In this document: piece by piece, positions 23,945 to 33,996 of the stretch
Numbering within the stretch: position 1 is the stretch's first letter
Layout: each line of letters begins with the position of its first letter
NCBI RefSeq assembly: GCF_003316845.1
Contig: NZ_QMIK01000001.1
Location: 992,001-1,056,000 of the forward strand
Direction: 5' to 3'
DNA length: 64,000 nucleotides
From: Cognataquiflexum aquatile
GTDB taxonomy: Bacteria > Bacteroidota > Bacteroidia > Cytophagales > Cyclobacteriaceae
Translations under genes and position numbers: made by a program
The notes under the pieces: model-generated
What the model was told of the DNA's origin: nothing
The model's database searches: none
Seen by the model: the letters and a program-made list of their open reading frames with translations, nothing else

Positions 23945-26047
23945 ATGAAAAAACATTATTTACTGACATTTATTTTTGTTGGGCTGATGGCTTTGCAGCT
24001 TCAGTCCCAAACAATAGATGGGTTCTCAAAAAATTCAGGCTCGAAACAAATGGACTTTGAAAAACAATTCAAAGAAACCGTTGATTTCAGCCGGTTCAGG
24101 ATCCATTTGGAAGCCATTACTTCCGAACCTCACGTGGCAGGTACCGCCGCCAATGAAAAAGTAAAAGACTACATGGCGGAATCCATGAAAAAATCAGGAT
24201 GGGAAGTAAACGTCTACCCCTACGATCTGTACCTTTCCAAAGGCCCCGGAGAATCCCTTATAGAAATCGTCACCCCCATCAGGCAACCACTCAACCAACA
24301 GGAAAACATCCTGACCGAAGATCCTTATTCTTCCAATCCCAATCTTTGGAAAGGTTGGAATGCATTTTCAGGTAATGGCGATGTCACCGCCGAAGTCGTT
24401 TATGCCAACTACGGTACCAAAGCAGATTTCGAAAAATTAAAGGAATTGGGTGTTGATGTCAAAGGCAAAATTGTCTTGGCAAGATATGGAGGTAATTTCC
24501 GTGGCTACAAAGCGAAATTTGCAGAACAATATGGTGCAGCCGGCTTGATTATTTTCACCGATCCTGCAGATGCAGGGTATATGAAAGGTCCAGTCTATCC
24601 TGAAGGTACTTATTATGATGAAAGCTCTATCCAAAGAGGATCTTTGCTCACAGTCGATTGGACAGGAGATCCCTTGACTCCTTTTGAACCTGCACTTCCC
24701 CTTGATGGGAAAACCAAAATCAAAAGATTGGATCCTGCTGAGGTAGAAGGATTACATACCATACCGGTTACTCCAATTGGTTATGGTGCTGCCAAAGAGA
24801 TCATCGGTAAAATGAAAGGAAAAGCCGTTCCTGCAGGTTGGCAGGGAGGCTTGCCTTTTACCTACAGATTGGAAGGCGGCAAAGAGTTGACCGTCAGGCT
24901 CAAAGTGCAGCAGGAAAAAGGCATGACCAGAGCAAACAATGTGGTCGGTACATTGAAAGGTGAATTGTATCCTGACGAATGGATCATTCTTGGCTGTCAC
25001 TATGATGCATGGGGATTTGGCTCCACCGATCCAAATTCAGGAACTGCGATGTTGCTAAGCATGGCCGAGACTATGGGCAAATTGGTGAAAGAAGGCAAAA
25101 GACCGGCCCGATCAATTTTGATAGCGCATTGGGATGCAGAGGAACACGGCGTAATCGGTTCTACGGAGTGGGTTGAGCAGTTCCGTGATGAGTTGGGGGC
25201 AAAAGCCGTCGCCTATATCAATTTGGATGCTGCGGTTTCCGGAAAGTATTTTGGATCAGCTTCCTCTCCTACTCTGAAAAAAGTAATCATGGAGTCAGCC
25301 AAACAAGTGGCTTATCCCGATTCCGCCAAAACGGTTTACGACGTTTGGGCAGCGGGCAAACCGGAACCAAGCATCGGTAATCTCGGCGGTGGTTCTGACC
25401 ATATCGCATTTTACATGCACGTAGGCGTCCCTTCTATCAGTGGCGGTTCGGGTGGTCCTTCCCTGTACCACACCAATTACGATGACCTTCATTTCTACAA
25501 AAAGTTTGCTGACCCAACTTTCAAAATGGGCGGAACTGTAGAGCAGGTGATCGGAATTATGGCATTGAGATTGGCAAATGCTGAGATCATTCCTTATGAG
25601 GCATCGAGGTATTCTAAAGACCTGGCTACCCATTTTGAGAATGCAGAGAAAAGCGTCAAAGCCTATGACAAAAATTTCAAAGGGTTTGAAAAATCAAAAG
25701 AGGCCGTCACAGCTATGAAATCAAGTGCTGAAGCTTTGGATAGCAAAATTGCCTCCGTTTTGGCAGGCAGTCAACTTGATTCCAAAAAGATCAAGGCCAT
25801 CAACAAAGACCTGATCGCATTGGAAAAAAGCTTCATTGATCCTAAAGGAATGTATTTTGGGAATTGGTACAGGTCCCTATTTGCTTCATCGGATCCCTTC
25901 AGCGGTTATGCTTCTTGGATGCTTCCTGGAATCCAATATGAAACTGAAATGAAATCCTCCGCAAGGTTGACAGAATGGGATGACCGATACAGCAAAGCCA
26001 TCCTAGACCTCAAATCAAAGATGGATTCACTTCTGAAAAGCCTATAA
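23945..26047 (+). CDS. M28 zinc peptidase, glutamate carboxypeptidase II-like
   Basis: 700 residues. A lipid-free signal peptide (MKKHYLLTFIFVGLMALQLQSQ) leads to the three-domain layout of GCPII/PSMA and transferrin-receptor-like enzymes. A protease-associated domain (about residues 140-260) sits between the halves of the M28 domain, which has HYDAWGFGSTDPNSG (His352) and HWDAEEHGVIGSTEW (D397, E399-E400). A C-terminal dimerisation region follows (about 560-700). These residues fit two zinc ligands and the catalytic Glu. It removes C-terminal residues, such as glutamate, from peptides in the periplasm or outside. Frames open from 23732, but the start at 23945 has the signal peptide and a -7 box just before it. 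Confidence 0.88.
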   Translation: MKKHYLLTFIFVGLMALQLQSQTIDGFSKNSGSKQMDFEKQFKETVDFSRFRIHLEAITSEPHVAGTAANEKVKDYMAESMKKSGWEVNVYPYDLYLSKGPGESLIEIVTPIRQPLNQQENILTEDPYSSNPNLWKGWNAFSGNGDVTAEVVYANYGTKADFEKLKELGVDVKGKIVLARYGGNFRGYKAKFAEQYGAAGLIIFTDPADAGYMKGPVYPEGTYYDESSIQRGSLLTVDWTGDPLTPFEPALPLDGKTKIKRLDPAEVEGLHTIPVTPIGYGAAKEIIGKMKGKAVPAGWQGGLPFTYRLEGGKELTVRLKVQQEKGMTRANNVVGTLKGELYPDEWIILGCHYDAWGFGSTDPNSGTAMLLSMAETMGKLVKEGKRPARSILIAHWDAEEHGVIGSTEWVEQFRDELGAKAVAYINLDAAVSGKYFGSASSPTLKKVIMESAKQVAYPDSAKTVYDVWAAGKPEPSIGNLGGGSDHIAFYMHVGVPSISGGSGGPSLYHTNYDDLHFYKKFADPTFKMGGTVEQVIGIMALRLANAEIIPYEASRYSKDLATHFENAEKSVKAYDKNFKGFEKSKEAVTAMKSSAEALDSKIASVLAGSQLDSKKIKAINKDLIALEKSFIDPKGMYFGNWYRSLFASSDPFSGYASWMLPGIQYETEMKSSARLTEWDDRYSKAILDLKSKMDSLLKSL

Positions 26048-26057
26048 ACAATCCAAC

Positions 26058-26091
26058 AAAAAAACCGGCGGACGCCGGTTTTTTTGTTTTT
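26058..26091. terminator. Bidirectional terminator, M28 / rlmL-like
   Basis: AAAACCGGCG (26061-26070) pairs with CGCCGGTTTT (26073-26082), flanked by A and T runs. It lies 10 bases after the peptidase stop and can also end the leftward methyltransferase transcript. Confidence 0.9.
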
Positions 26092-26153
26092 ATACATTTT
26101 TGCACCTCACCAGACATATCTATTTAAAATATGGCCTGATGCCGGGAAACACC

Positions 26154-26181
26154 CACTGTGGACCGTGGTCTGTGGACTGAT
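26154..26181. repeat. Dispersed GGACC/TGGAC element, copy 2
   Basis: CACTGTGGACCGTGGTC followed by TGTGGACTGAT; related to the element at 19403 and, in reverse orientation, to 36293-36323. Confidence 0.45.
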
Positions 26182-26183
26182 AA

Positions 26184-27359
26184 CTAATCAACCTTCTCCC
26201 TCGTTCCCCTATACAATTCAAATTTCAATAACCGGCAATCAATCGTCCCGTTATAGAATTCGATTTTGCGGGCAGCGCGAAGTCCTACTTTTTTACCCAA
26301 GGAAACATTGCCTGTAAAGATAAATCCTGTATAGCCCGGACATCTTTGCTTCATAAAGTCACCCATTCTTTTATAAGTGATAGCCAAATCCTCCTCTTCT
26401 CCCAACCTTTCTCCATATTCGGGATTGAAAAACACCACTCCCGAATCAGATTCTGGTACTGTCGTTTCTTCAAAATCACATACTTCAAATTCGACCAAGT
26501 CCTCAACACCTGCCATGCTTGCGTTTTCTCTGCTAAATAAAATCGCCTGCTCACTGATATCGCTTGCTATGATTCGCAGACCGGGTCGTTCAATTATTTC
26601 TGCCTTGAGTTTTTCCTTTTCTTCCTGGTAAAAATCCTCGTCATAACCTTTGATATGCATAAATGCATAATGGTCTCTCAAAAGCCCGGGGAATCGGTTG
26701 GTAGCCATCATCGCGGCTTCGATTGCCAAAGTCCCCGATCCGCACATGGGATTGACAAAAGGGCTCTGCCTATCCCAATCGGTGGCAATGATTGTCGCCG
26801 AAGCCAAGGCTTCCAACATGGGTGCCTTTCCGGGAATCTTTCGATATCCGTGTTTGGCCAAAGTATCTCCGGTAGTATTGATATACAGATTGGCCTGGGT
26901 TTCTTTCCAAAAAAGCTGAAAAACAGCTCCTTCTAATGCCGATCCTGAGTCAGGCCTGATCCCGGATTTTTCCCTGAACCTGTCTACGATAGCATCCTTG
27001 ATCCTGACATTGACAAAAAGCGGATTGTCCACGCTCTCATTGTCCACATGCGAAATGACTGAAAAATAAGAAGATTCAGAAATATAATCTTCCCAAGGCA
27101 ATGCTTTGATCCTTCTATAAATATCATCCGCATGGTGGAGATAAAAAGACCTGATCTCAAACAAGACATGGCTGGCAGTCCGCAGATGAAGGTTCAAAAA
27201 AATACAATCTGAAAGAGAAGCCTCCAATTCAATGGAAGTCCTTTCGGTTTTTACAGGCCTATAACCCAATTCTATAAGTTCTTTTTCAAGGTAAGATGAA
27301 AACCTGTCCTTGCAGGTGACGACTACCTTTCCTTTCAATCCAAAATCTACCATAGGCAC
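26184..27359 (-). CDS. THUMP-domain rRNA/tRNA guanine-N2 methyltransferase, RlmL/Trm14-like
   Basis: 391 residues. An N-terminal THUMP RNA-binding domain (to about 160) is followed by a Rossmann SAM-dependent methyltransferase domain. PMCGSGTLAIEAAMM (about 203-217) is the SAM-binding motif and FFNPEYGERLG is the NPPYGxR-type catalytic motif of N2-methylguanosine enzymes, with Glu in place of the second Pro. By family it methylates guanine in 23S rRNA or tRNA. It is the length of the single-domain RlmL N-terminal enzyme (YcbY N-terminal half), not the fused form. Confidence 0.85.
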   Translation of the reverse strand: MPMVDFGLKGKVVVTCKDRFSSYLEKELIELGYRPVKTERTSIELEASLSDCIFLNLHLRTASHVLFEIRSFYLHHADDIYRRIKALPWEDYISESSYFSVISHVDNESVDNPLFVNVRIKDAIVDRFREKSGIRPDSGSALEGAVFQLFWKETQANLYINTTGDTLAKHGYRKIPGKAPMLEALASATIIATDWDRQSPFVNPMCGSGTLAIEAAMMATNRFPGLLRDHYAFMHIKGYDEDFYQEEKEKLKAEIIERPGLRIIASDISEQAILFSRENASMAGVEDLVEFEVCDFEETTVPESDSGVVFFNPEYGERLGEEEDLAITYKRMGDFMKQRCPGYTGFIFTGNVSLGKKVGLRAARKIEFYNGTIDCRLLKFELYRGTREKVD

Positions 27360-27401
27360 AAAGGTAAAAATATTATCCTTAAAGAACCGAAAAGCAAAAA
27401 A

Positions 27402-28235
27402 TCAGGGATTTTCTTCCGGGACCTGCACCGTCTCACTGAGTAATGGACTGGTCATAAAATAGCCTAAAACCATTCCCTGACCGCTTCTCAGCCTGATGTT
27501 GGATTGGGGATTTTGCGGTGGTGGCGAAAAAAGCCCCCCGTCATTGAACAGCAGACTGACAAGCTGATTCAAATAATCAAAAGCGCCCTGATTCAACCGG
27601 AACAGTTCCAGCCGGATTTTGTCATTTGCCTTGAAAGGAAAACCCGAAAGTTCAAATCCATTATCCAAAATGGAAGTCCCAAAGGAATCATCGAACAACA
27701 AATAATCGAACCTGCTGTTCTTCAAGGTATCATTTTCAATGATTCTGATCCTGTAATTGTTGTCTTCGGTAAATGGAATTTTTCCATAAACAGTCAGGTA
27801 ATACCCTTCTTCTCTAAAAAGCCTCTCCTCTTGAAATTGCACCACCACACTATCCAATACCGGAGGTTCCAAGATTGTCCCTTGGGAAACAAATTCCTTA
27901 TCTCCCATTTTAACATTCAACTCATATTGTTGGCCCACTTTACCGGTTATGCCATTTTGGGCAAGGTATTTTTTAGTAGCGGGGGAATAAAAGAAATTTA
28001 CCTTGGCACCTGTACCCAAATTGATGATACTCACCTGGGCATCTACTACCACTTCATTGTCACCTTCTTGGTAATAATCTTTTGAAAGGGTGATTTTCAC
28101 TTGGTTGATGGCATTGTTGTCGGTCCAGATAGCTTCGATGACCGGAATGGGTTCGAGTGTCCCCAAGTCCAACACCACTTCTTCCTGACAGGAAGCAAAT
28201 AAAATCAGGAATAAAATATAGGTCAGGTTTCTCAT
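27402..28235 (-). CDS. DUF4249 outer-membrane lipoprotein
   Basis: 277 residues. Lipobox FASC (Cys16) after a short hydrophobic leader, then an all-beta chain starting VVLDLGTLEPIPVIEAIWTDN, the hallmark of DUF4249. Its ATG shares one base with the stop of the TonB-dependent receptor, so the two are co-translated. Paired TonB receptor and DUF4249 genes are a known Bacteroidota arrangement, a SusC/SusD-like partner system of unknown substrate. Confidence 0.85.
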   Translation of the reverse strand: MRNLTYILFLILFASCQEEVVLDLGTLEPIPVIEAIWTDNNAINQVKITLSKDYYQEGDNEVVVDAQVSIINLGTGAKVNFFYSPATKKYLAQNGITGKVGQQYELNVKMGDKEFVSQGTILEPPVLDSVVVQFQEERLFREEGYYLTVYGKIPFTEDNNYRIRIIENDTLKNSRFDYLLFDDSFGTSILDNGFELSGFPFKANDKIRLELFRLNQGAFDYLNQLVSLLFNDGGLFSPPPQNPQSNIRLRSGQGMVLGYFMTSPLLSETVQVPEENP

Positions 28236-30625
28236 CAGAATTTGAAATTATAAGTCAAGGCAGGCAAAAAAGTAAACAAATAAGTCATGATCACCCCCGG
28301 TCTTTGGGATACTACTTCTCCCCCATCCTCAGGATCAAAAGTGATGTCATCATTGTAAATGTCTGTAAACTGGAAGGTAAAAGGATTCTTTCTACCATAA
28401 AGGTTATATACACTGAAGTTCCAGCTTCCCCTCCATTTCCTCCCTTTGTCCTGATTTTTCCAGGTGATGGAGGCATCTACACGATGGTAATCAGGAAAGC
28501 GGTCAGCATTTCTTTGGTCACCATATACTGGTACGCGTTGGGTATCGACGACGTAAGTCCCGACAGGAAAGGTAACTGCCTGACCGGAAGTATACACAAA
28601 TGTAAGCCCTGCACTCCACCTGTCCGAAAACTCATGGTTCAATACAAGACTTACATCATGCGGTCTGTCAAACCTGGGATTGTACCAAGTATCACTGCTG
28701 ATGCCTTCAATTTTTCTCCATGTTCTGGAATAAGTATATCCAAGCCAACCTGTTGTTTTTCCAACATTTTTTCGGATCAAAAACTCTGTTCCGTAAGCAT
28801 ATCCCACTCCGGAAAGCAATTCGGTTTCCACATTGTCTGTAAAAAGCACACTTGCCCCCTGACGGAGGTCGATCACATTTCTAAAATCTTTGTAATAAGT
28901 CTCCACCGAAACTTCCCAAGTTCCTCCTGCAAAATTTTTAAATAATCCCACCGAAACCTGATCTCCTCTCAATGGCTCGATGTAAGTTCCGGAAGGCACC
29001 CAACGGTCTATTGGAAGCCCTGCCGAACTGTTGGAAGCCACCTGCACATATTGGTGGTTACGGTTAAAGGCTGCTTTGAAAGAAAGGTCTTCTGCAATCA
29101 GGTACCTGAGTGAAATCCTCGGCTCCAACCTTTGAAAAGCTTTCATTCTTTCCAGTCTTCCAAAAGTCAATGTATCTGTCACCTCAGCATCAGGACTGGG
29201 TATGCCTCCTTCATATTCGTAAAGAACACCTTTACCTACTTCCTGATAATGGCTCAACCTCAATCCTGCCTCTACAAGTAATTTACTTCCCAACTCGGTG
29301 GTACCCGAAACGTAGAGGTTGTTGAGCAATCCGTTTTTTTGGTTGGTATTGATGTCAGTCAGGTTGGACTCGGGAGCCAACTCCAGATTGATCGGAGCAA
29401 AATGGTACAATTGCCCATGATAGCCGGCTTTGATCACCGAGTTATTTCCAAGCAGCCAGGTCCACCCAAGATTTACTCCGGATTCTGAAAGGGAATTGGT
29501 CCAATTAAACCCATCCTGTGGATCGTCGAAAAGAACCTGATATTGATACCTGCTATGGTAGGCACTCAAGTCAAAGAATTTGGTGGAACTGATATTTCTG
29601 TTCCAATTGAATGAGGTAATGAAATTGTTCCAGCCTAATCCAAACTGTCCGGAAAGTCCCAGGAAGTCCGAACCATAGTAGGAGGAAAATGAAATTTTAT
29701 CCTTTTCACCGAGCTTGAAAGTAAATTTTGCACTCAGGTCATAAAAATAGAGCTGATTATTTTTGATATTCTCATTGTTTGAAAGCCTCAGAAACAGGTC
29801 GGCATAAGTCCTCCTCCCTGATACAACAAAAGATGATTTGTCAGAAAACAGCGGTCCATCTAACGTCAGCCTTGAACTGATGGTACCAATTCCTCCTTCA
29901 CCCCGGATTTTCTGAAAATTCCCTTCCCTCATCGAAACATCTATGACAGAGGATACCCTACCGCCCAATTCAGCAGGAATATTTCCTTTATAAAACTCAA
30001 TGTCTGACAAAGCATCCGGGTTGAATACCGAGAAAAACCCAAAAAAGTGTGAAGGATTATAGACCGGTGCACCGTCAAGGTTGATCAGGTTTTGGTCAGC
30101 CGAACCTCCCCGCACAAACAGACCAGTAGTTCCTTCGCCTGCAGATTTAACCCCAGGCAAAAGCTGCAAACTCCTTAAAATATCCACTTCACCAAACAAT
30201 GCCGGAATGTTTTTGATAGTCTCAATCGGTACCACCGATTTCCCCATTTCAATTCCTTTGACATTTTGTTCAGGGTTGGTTTCCCTGATGATGATTTCCT
30301 CCAGGGAAAGTTCTTCAGGTTTGAGGAAAAACTTCAGTGGTTTATCCAAATCCCTGACAGTCAATACCCTGATGGAGGGAGAATATCCTATAAAAGAAAT
30401 GACCAGTTTGGCAGGGAGAGGAACAGAAGCCAAAGTGAATTCACCGTTGATATCCGAAACGACACCTTTCTGAGGTTCTGATTCCCAATAAATGTTGGCA
30501 CCGGGCAAGGGAGTATTTCCTTCTACCTCAAGGACAGTTCCTGAGATGAATGTGGGCTGTTGAGAATAAAGTAGGGTTGATCCCAAAAATAGAAAAACAA
30601 AGACTGTTAAGGGCAAAAACTTCAT
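28235..30625 (-). CDS. TonB-dependent outer-membrane receptor
   Basis: 796 residues from the ATG at 30625 (MKFLPLTVFVFLFLGSTLLYSQ signal peptide); an upstream TTG/ATG would add 29-30 unrelated residues. Residues 23-110 are a carboxypeptidase-regulatory-like beta sandwich (TFISGTVLEVEGNTPLPGAN). Then comes the plug with LQLLPGVKSAGEGTTGLFVRGGSADQN and EFYKGNIPAELGGRVSSVIDV, and a beta barrel to the C-terminus, ending in the aromatic-containing LTYNFKF. It imports a substrate using TonB energy. The adjoining DUF4249 lipoprotein is probably its external partner. The substrate cannot be read from the sequence. Confidence 0.93.
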   Translation of the reverse strand: MKFLPLTVFVFLFLGSTLLYSQQPTFISGTVLEVEGNTPLPGANIYWESEPQKGVVSDINGEFTLASVPLPAKLVISFIGYSPSIRVLTVRDLDKPLKFFLKPEELSLEEIIIRETNPEQNVKGIEMGKSVVPIETIKNIPALFGEVDILRSLQLLPGVKSAGEGTTGLFVRGGSADQNLINLDGAPVYNPSHFFGFFSVFNPDALSDIEFYKGNIPAELGGRVSSVIDVSMREGNFQKIRGEGGIGTISSRLTLDGPLFSDKSSFVVSGRRTYADLFLRLSNNENIKNNQLYFYDLSAKFTFKLGEKDKISFSSYYGSDFLGLSGQFGLGWNNFITSFNWNRNISSTKFFDLSAYHSRYQYQVLFDDPQDGFNWTNSLSESGVNLGWTWLLGNNSVIKAGYHGQLYHFAPINLELAPESNLTDINTNQKNGLLNNLYVSGTTELGSKLLVEAGLRLSHYQEVGKGVLYEYEGGIPSPDAEVTDTLTFGRLERMKAFQRLEPRISLRYLIAEDLSFKAAFNRNHQYVQVASNSSAGLPIDRWVPSGTYIEPLRGDQVSVGLFKNFAGGTWEVSVETYYKDFRNVIDLRQGASVLFTDNVETELLSGVGYAYGTEFLIRKNVGKTTGWLGYTYSRTWRKIEGISSDTWYNPRFDRPHDVSLVLNHEFSDRWSAGLTFVYTSGQAVTFPVGTYVVDTQRVPVYGDQRNADRFPDYHRVDASITWKNQDKGRKWRGSWNFSVYNLYGRKNPFTFQFTDIYNDDITFDPEDGGEVVSQRPGVIMTYLFTFLPALTYNFKF

Positions 30626-30734
30626 GAAGAAAATTTGGTTTGAAAGGATAACGGAATTTGGCCTTTGGGTGTTGAAATTTATGTCAATAATTTCTTTTCC
30701 TTTTGTTTTCATCAATATTTTATAATTTCAGGGC

Positions 30735-31700
30735 ATGATTTGGGCATACCCTGACGCGAGATTGATTTATATATTGGCCATTGTTTTTGGCTTTCTGTAT
30801 TTGGTATACCTATACCGTTTTTATATCATCAACAAAAAACTTGTGGTTCAAAAACACAGGTTGTTTCTAAAACTTTTGCTCAGGCTTTCCTATTTCTTAC
30901 TTTTTTTGGTTGCAATGGCAGGACCTTCCATCGGTACTTCGATGAAGGAAATCAAAGAAGAAGGCAAAGACATCTTCATTGCCATTGACCTTTCCCAATC
31001 CATGAATGCCACCGATATCGGGCCAAGCAGGATTCAAAGGATCAAATATGAACTCAAAAACCTTGTCAAAAATTTTACCGGAGACAGGATCGGCCTGATC
31101 ATATTCAGTTCGGAGGCCTTTATCCAATGCCCTTTGACTTTTGACCAAAATGTCCTACAGCTGCACCTTGATGGTTTGAATACCGCATTGGTACCCAATC
31201 AGGGGACAGATATCAGTGCTCCGTTGAATATGGCGCTGAATAAATTTGACCTTGAAGAATCAGCCGAAGCCAATTCCAAATCCATCGTCCTGATTTCGGA
31301 TGGGGAGGATTTTGGAGAAGATTTTCAGGACATCACCTCTCAATTGAGCGACAAAGGAATCAAGGTATTTTCACTCGGAGTGGGAACAAGTCAGGGAAGC
31401 AATATCCCCAAAGGAAGCGGGAAAATCATCGATCCGGACACCAACTTGCCGGTAATCAGCAGACTCGAATCAGGCAATCTCAAGCTGATAGCCTCCCAGA
31501 CAAATGGGTCTTATTTTGAATTGAGTGATGAATTGCAGGAAATCCCTGACCTCATCGCTGCCTTGGAAAGACAGGAAGCCACCGTCACCGGATCAAGAAT
31601 GGTCGAGGCTTCTGCCAACAAGTACTTTTATTTTCTGTTAATTGCATTGGGTTTGGCATTGTTGGACCTGATGCTGCCATTCAAAACCATCAAATTGTAA
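30735..31700 (+). CDS. batB: BatB-like VWA membrane protein
   Basis: 321 residues. Two N-terminal membrane helices (about 10-28 and 45-63) lead to a VWA domain with the MIDAS motif DLSQS (85-89) and GTDISAP, and a C-terminal helix near 298-318. Bat proteins (Bacteroides aerotolerance) are membrane VWA proteins that work with MoxR ATPases in stress tolerance. It is followed at 15 bases by BatC. The MoxR, DUF58 and BatA genes commonly in this cluster are not in the window. Confidence 0.85.
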   Translation: MIWAYPDARLIYILAIVFGFLYLVYLYRFYIINKKLVVQKHRLFLKLLLRLSYFLLFLVAMAGPSIGTSMKEIKEEGKDIFIAIDLSQSMNATDIGPSRIQRIKYELKNLVKNFTGDRIGLIIFSSEAFIQCPLTFDQNVLQLHLDGLNTALVPNQGTDISAPLNMALNKFDLEESAEANSKSIVLISDGEDFGEDFQDITSQLSDKGIKVFSLGVGTSQGSNIPKGSGKIIDPDTNLPVISRLESGNLKLIASQTNGSYFELSDELQEIPDLIAALERQEATVTGSRMVEASANKYFYFLLIALGLALLDLMLPFKTIKL

Positions 31701-31715
31701 TAACGTGTAACCACC

Positions 31716-32564
31716 ATGGTGACTTCAGTAAGGGTTTTCTTTCTAACGATTTTGATGATTACTTCCTCATGGAACGAGGTAGGTAAAAGAAATGCTGCTA
31801 TCAAAGCCGCCACAAAAAGCTATGAAGAAACTGACTATGAAGCTTCGATCACCAACCACATGCGGTTGGTCAGTGAATTCAATCTAAGTTCACCCAATGT
31901 CAGCTATGACCTCGCCCTAAGCCAACATTATGGAGGTCAATTAGAACAGGCGGGTCTCACTTATCAAAGTCTCTACCAATCTCCTGACAAAAACATTGCT
32001 TCTTTTGCATATAACCAAAACGGAATCCTCCTCGGTGAGCAAAAGAAATATGAGGAAGCGCTTGAAGCATTCAAAATGGCTTTGATCAATAATCCCCTCA
32101 ATGAATCCGCCAGATACAATTATGAACTGCTGAGCAGGTGGATGAAACAAAATCCTGAACAGCAGGAACAACAAAAACAGGAGCAGCAGGACAAGGAAGA
32201 ACAGGAAAAACAAGAGGAGCAGGAAAAGCAAGAACAGGACAAAAAATCTGAGGAAAAAAAGGACGGCGAAGGGGAAGAAAAATCTGAAGAAGATGAAGCC
32301 ACCGAATCACAGAAAAAGGACGACAAAGAAGGTGAAAAATCTCAGGAAGAAAAAGATTCCGAAGAAGCCAGTGACATAGAAAGTGACCTAAGCGACAGAG
32401 AAAAAGCGCTCGAAAAAGTGAAGGAGAAACTCCAGGAAATGAACCTTTCTCCCGAACAAGCTGCCCAAATCCTCGAGGCCATGAATGCTGCCGAGCTCCG
32501 ATATATCCAGCAGAACAAGAAAAAACCAACCAAAAAACAAAAGAGAGGTTTGCCTGAGTGGTAG
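31716..32564 (+). CDS. batC: BatC-like TPR protein with acidic/Gln-rich tail
   Basis: 282 residues. A signal-like leader (RVFFLTILMITSSWNEVGK) is followed by TPR-type repeats (about 25-145, e.g. EEALEAFKMALINNPLNESA) and a low-complexity Gln/Glu/Lys region (about 147-222). A short helical C-terminus follows (MNLSPEQAAQILEAMNAAEL). This is the BatC layout; it follows batB by 15 bases, so one operon. It is thought to scaffold Bat complexes in the periplasm. Confidence 0.8.
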   Translation: MVTSVRVFFLTILMITSSWNEVGKRNAAIKAATKSYEETDYEASITNHMRLVSEFNLSSPNVSYDLALSQHYGGQLEQAGLTYQSLYQSPDKNIASFAYNQNGILLGEQKKYEEALEAFKMALINNPLNESARYNYELLSRWMKQNPEQQEQQKQEQQDKEEQEKQEEQEKQEQDKKSEEKKDGEGEEKSEEDEATESQKKDDKEGEKSQEEKDSEEASDIESDLSDREKALEKVKEKLQEMNLSPEQAAQILEAMNAAELRYIQQNKKKPTKKQKRGLPEW

Positions 32565-32579
32565 TTGGAGGTTGGGAAG

Positions 32580-32645
32580 GTGGGAAGTTTGGAAGTGGGA
32601 AGTAACAAGTAAGAGGTAAGAAGTAAAAGGTAAGAAGTAAAAGGT
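32580..32645. repeat. Low-complexity tandem repeat after batC
   Basis: Imperfect repeats of GTAAGAAGTAAAAG words, and after 32730 repeated TCTCACGTCT/TCTCATATCT words. No gene is present between batC and the thiolase. This kind of simple repeat fills several intergenic gaps in this window. Confidence 0.6.
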
Positions 32646-32807
32646 GAAAATCGCGAAACTAATTCTAGAACCTTCCCCTTTCCATTCTGAATAGTAATCC
32701 TCGGTTTTCTGAACAAAGTTAAAGGTCTTGTGTCTTTTGTCTCACGTCTAAAGTCTCCAGTCTCACATCTCATATCTCACGTCTCATATCTAAAAATATA
32801 AACCCAA

Positions 32808-33986
32808 ATGAAAGAAGTCTTTATCGTATCCGCAGTGAGAACTCCTTTGGGGAGTTTTGGAGGAAAGCTATCCAGTTTGACCGCTGTTGAACTCGGAAGC
32901 ATAGCCATCAAAGGTGCGCTTCAAAAAGCAGGCGTTGACCCAAGTGAAGTTGAGGAAGTGATGATGGGAAATGTCATCTCCGCCAATCTCGGTCAGGCAC
33001 CAGCCCGCCAGGCAGCCATCGGAGCAGGATTGGGGTACAATGTGCCTTGCACCACCATAAATAAAGTCTGTGCTTCCGGTATGAAAGCGGTGATGTTGGC
33101 AGCCCAATCCATCATGACAGGACAAAATGACCTGGTAGTAGCAGGCGGTACGGAAAGCATGTCCAATGTTCCCTACTATATTCCAAAAGGAAGGTTTGGC
33201 TACAAATATGGCAATGCCGAACTCGTTGACGGATTGGTAAAAGATGGCTTGTTTGAGGCTTATTATAAATTCCCGATGGGCAACTGTGCAGACAATACGG
33301 CCAGAGAAATGAAAATCACCCGGGAAGAACAGGACACTTATGCCATCCAATCATACACTCGCTCCGCTGAAGCATGGAAATCCGGTGCATTCAAAGACGA
33401 AATCATCCCTGTAGAAATCGCCGGTAGAAAAGGAGAAACCATCATCATAGAGGAAGATGAGGAATTCAAAAATGTCATGTTCGACAAAATCCCTTCACTC
33501 AGACCTGTTTTCGAAAAAGACGGAACAGTGACCGCCGCCAATGCCTCCACCATGAATGACGGTGCATCGGCTTTGGTTTTGGCAAGCAAAGAAAAAGTCG
33601 AAGAGTTGGGACTCAAACCCATCGCCAAGATCCGGGGCTTTGCAGATGCAGCACAAGATCCGCTTTGGTTTACCACCGCGCCAGCTATTGCCATTCCAAA
33701 AGCAATCAAAAACGCAGGGTTGAAAGCTGATGATATTGATTTCTATGAAATCAATGAAGCCTTTGCCGCAGTAGCCATCGCAAACCAACGTGAACTTCAC
33801 CTAGACAACGATAAACTGAATGTCTTTGGCGGAGCGGTTTCCTTGGGACACCCACTAGGCGCATCCGGTGCCAGGATCATTACGACGCTTTGTTCAGTGT
33901 TGGACCAAAAGAAAGGCAAAGTCGGTGTGGCAGGAATCTGTAATGGCGGCGGCGGAGCTTCGGCAATCGTCATCGAAAAACTATAA
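32808..33986 (+). CDS. Acetyl-CoA C-acetyltransferase (thiolase)
   Basis: 392 residues, standard thiolase length. The catalytic Cys88 lies in INKVCASGMK, the second catalytic cysteine in GICNGGGGAS near the end, and NEAFA and GHPLGASGARI carry the substrate-binding and catalytic histidines. It condenses or cleaves two acetyl-CoA units (EC 2.3.1.9) or acts as a 3-ketoacyl-CoA thiolase in beta-oxidation. It is not in an operon with other fatty-acid genes here. A terminator follows. Confidence 0.95.
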   Translation: MKEVFIVSAVRTPLGSFGGKLSSLTAVELGSIAIKGALQKAGVDPSEVEEVMMGNVISANLGQAPARQAAIGAGLGYNVPCTTINKVCASGMKAVMLAAQSIMTGQNDLVVAGGTESMSNVPYYIPKGRFGYKYGNAELVDGLVKDGLFEAYYKFPMGNCADNTAREMKITREEQDTYAIQSYTRSAEAWKSGAFKDEIIPVEIAGRKGETIIIEEDEEFKNVMFDKIPSLRPVFEKDGTVTAANASTMNDGASALVLASKEKVEELGLKPIAKIRGFADAAQDPLWFTTAPAIAIPKAIKNAGLKADDIDFYEINEAFAAVAIANQRELHLDNDKLNVFGGAVSLGHPLGASGARIITTLCSVLDQKKGKVGVAGICNGGGGASAIVIEKL

Positions 33987-33996
33987 ATCATGATTG

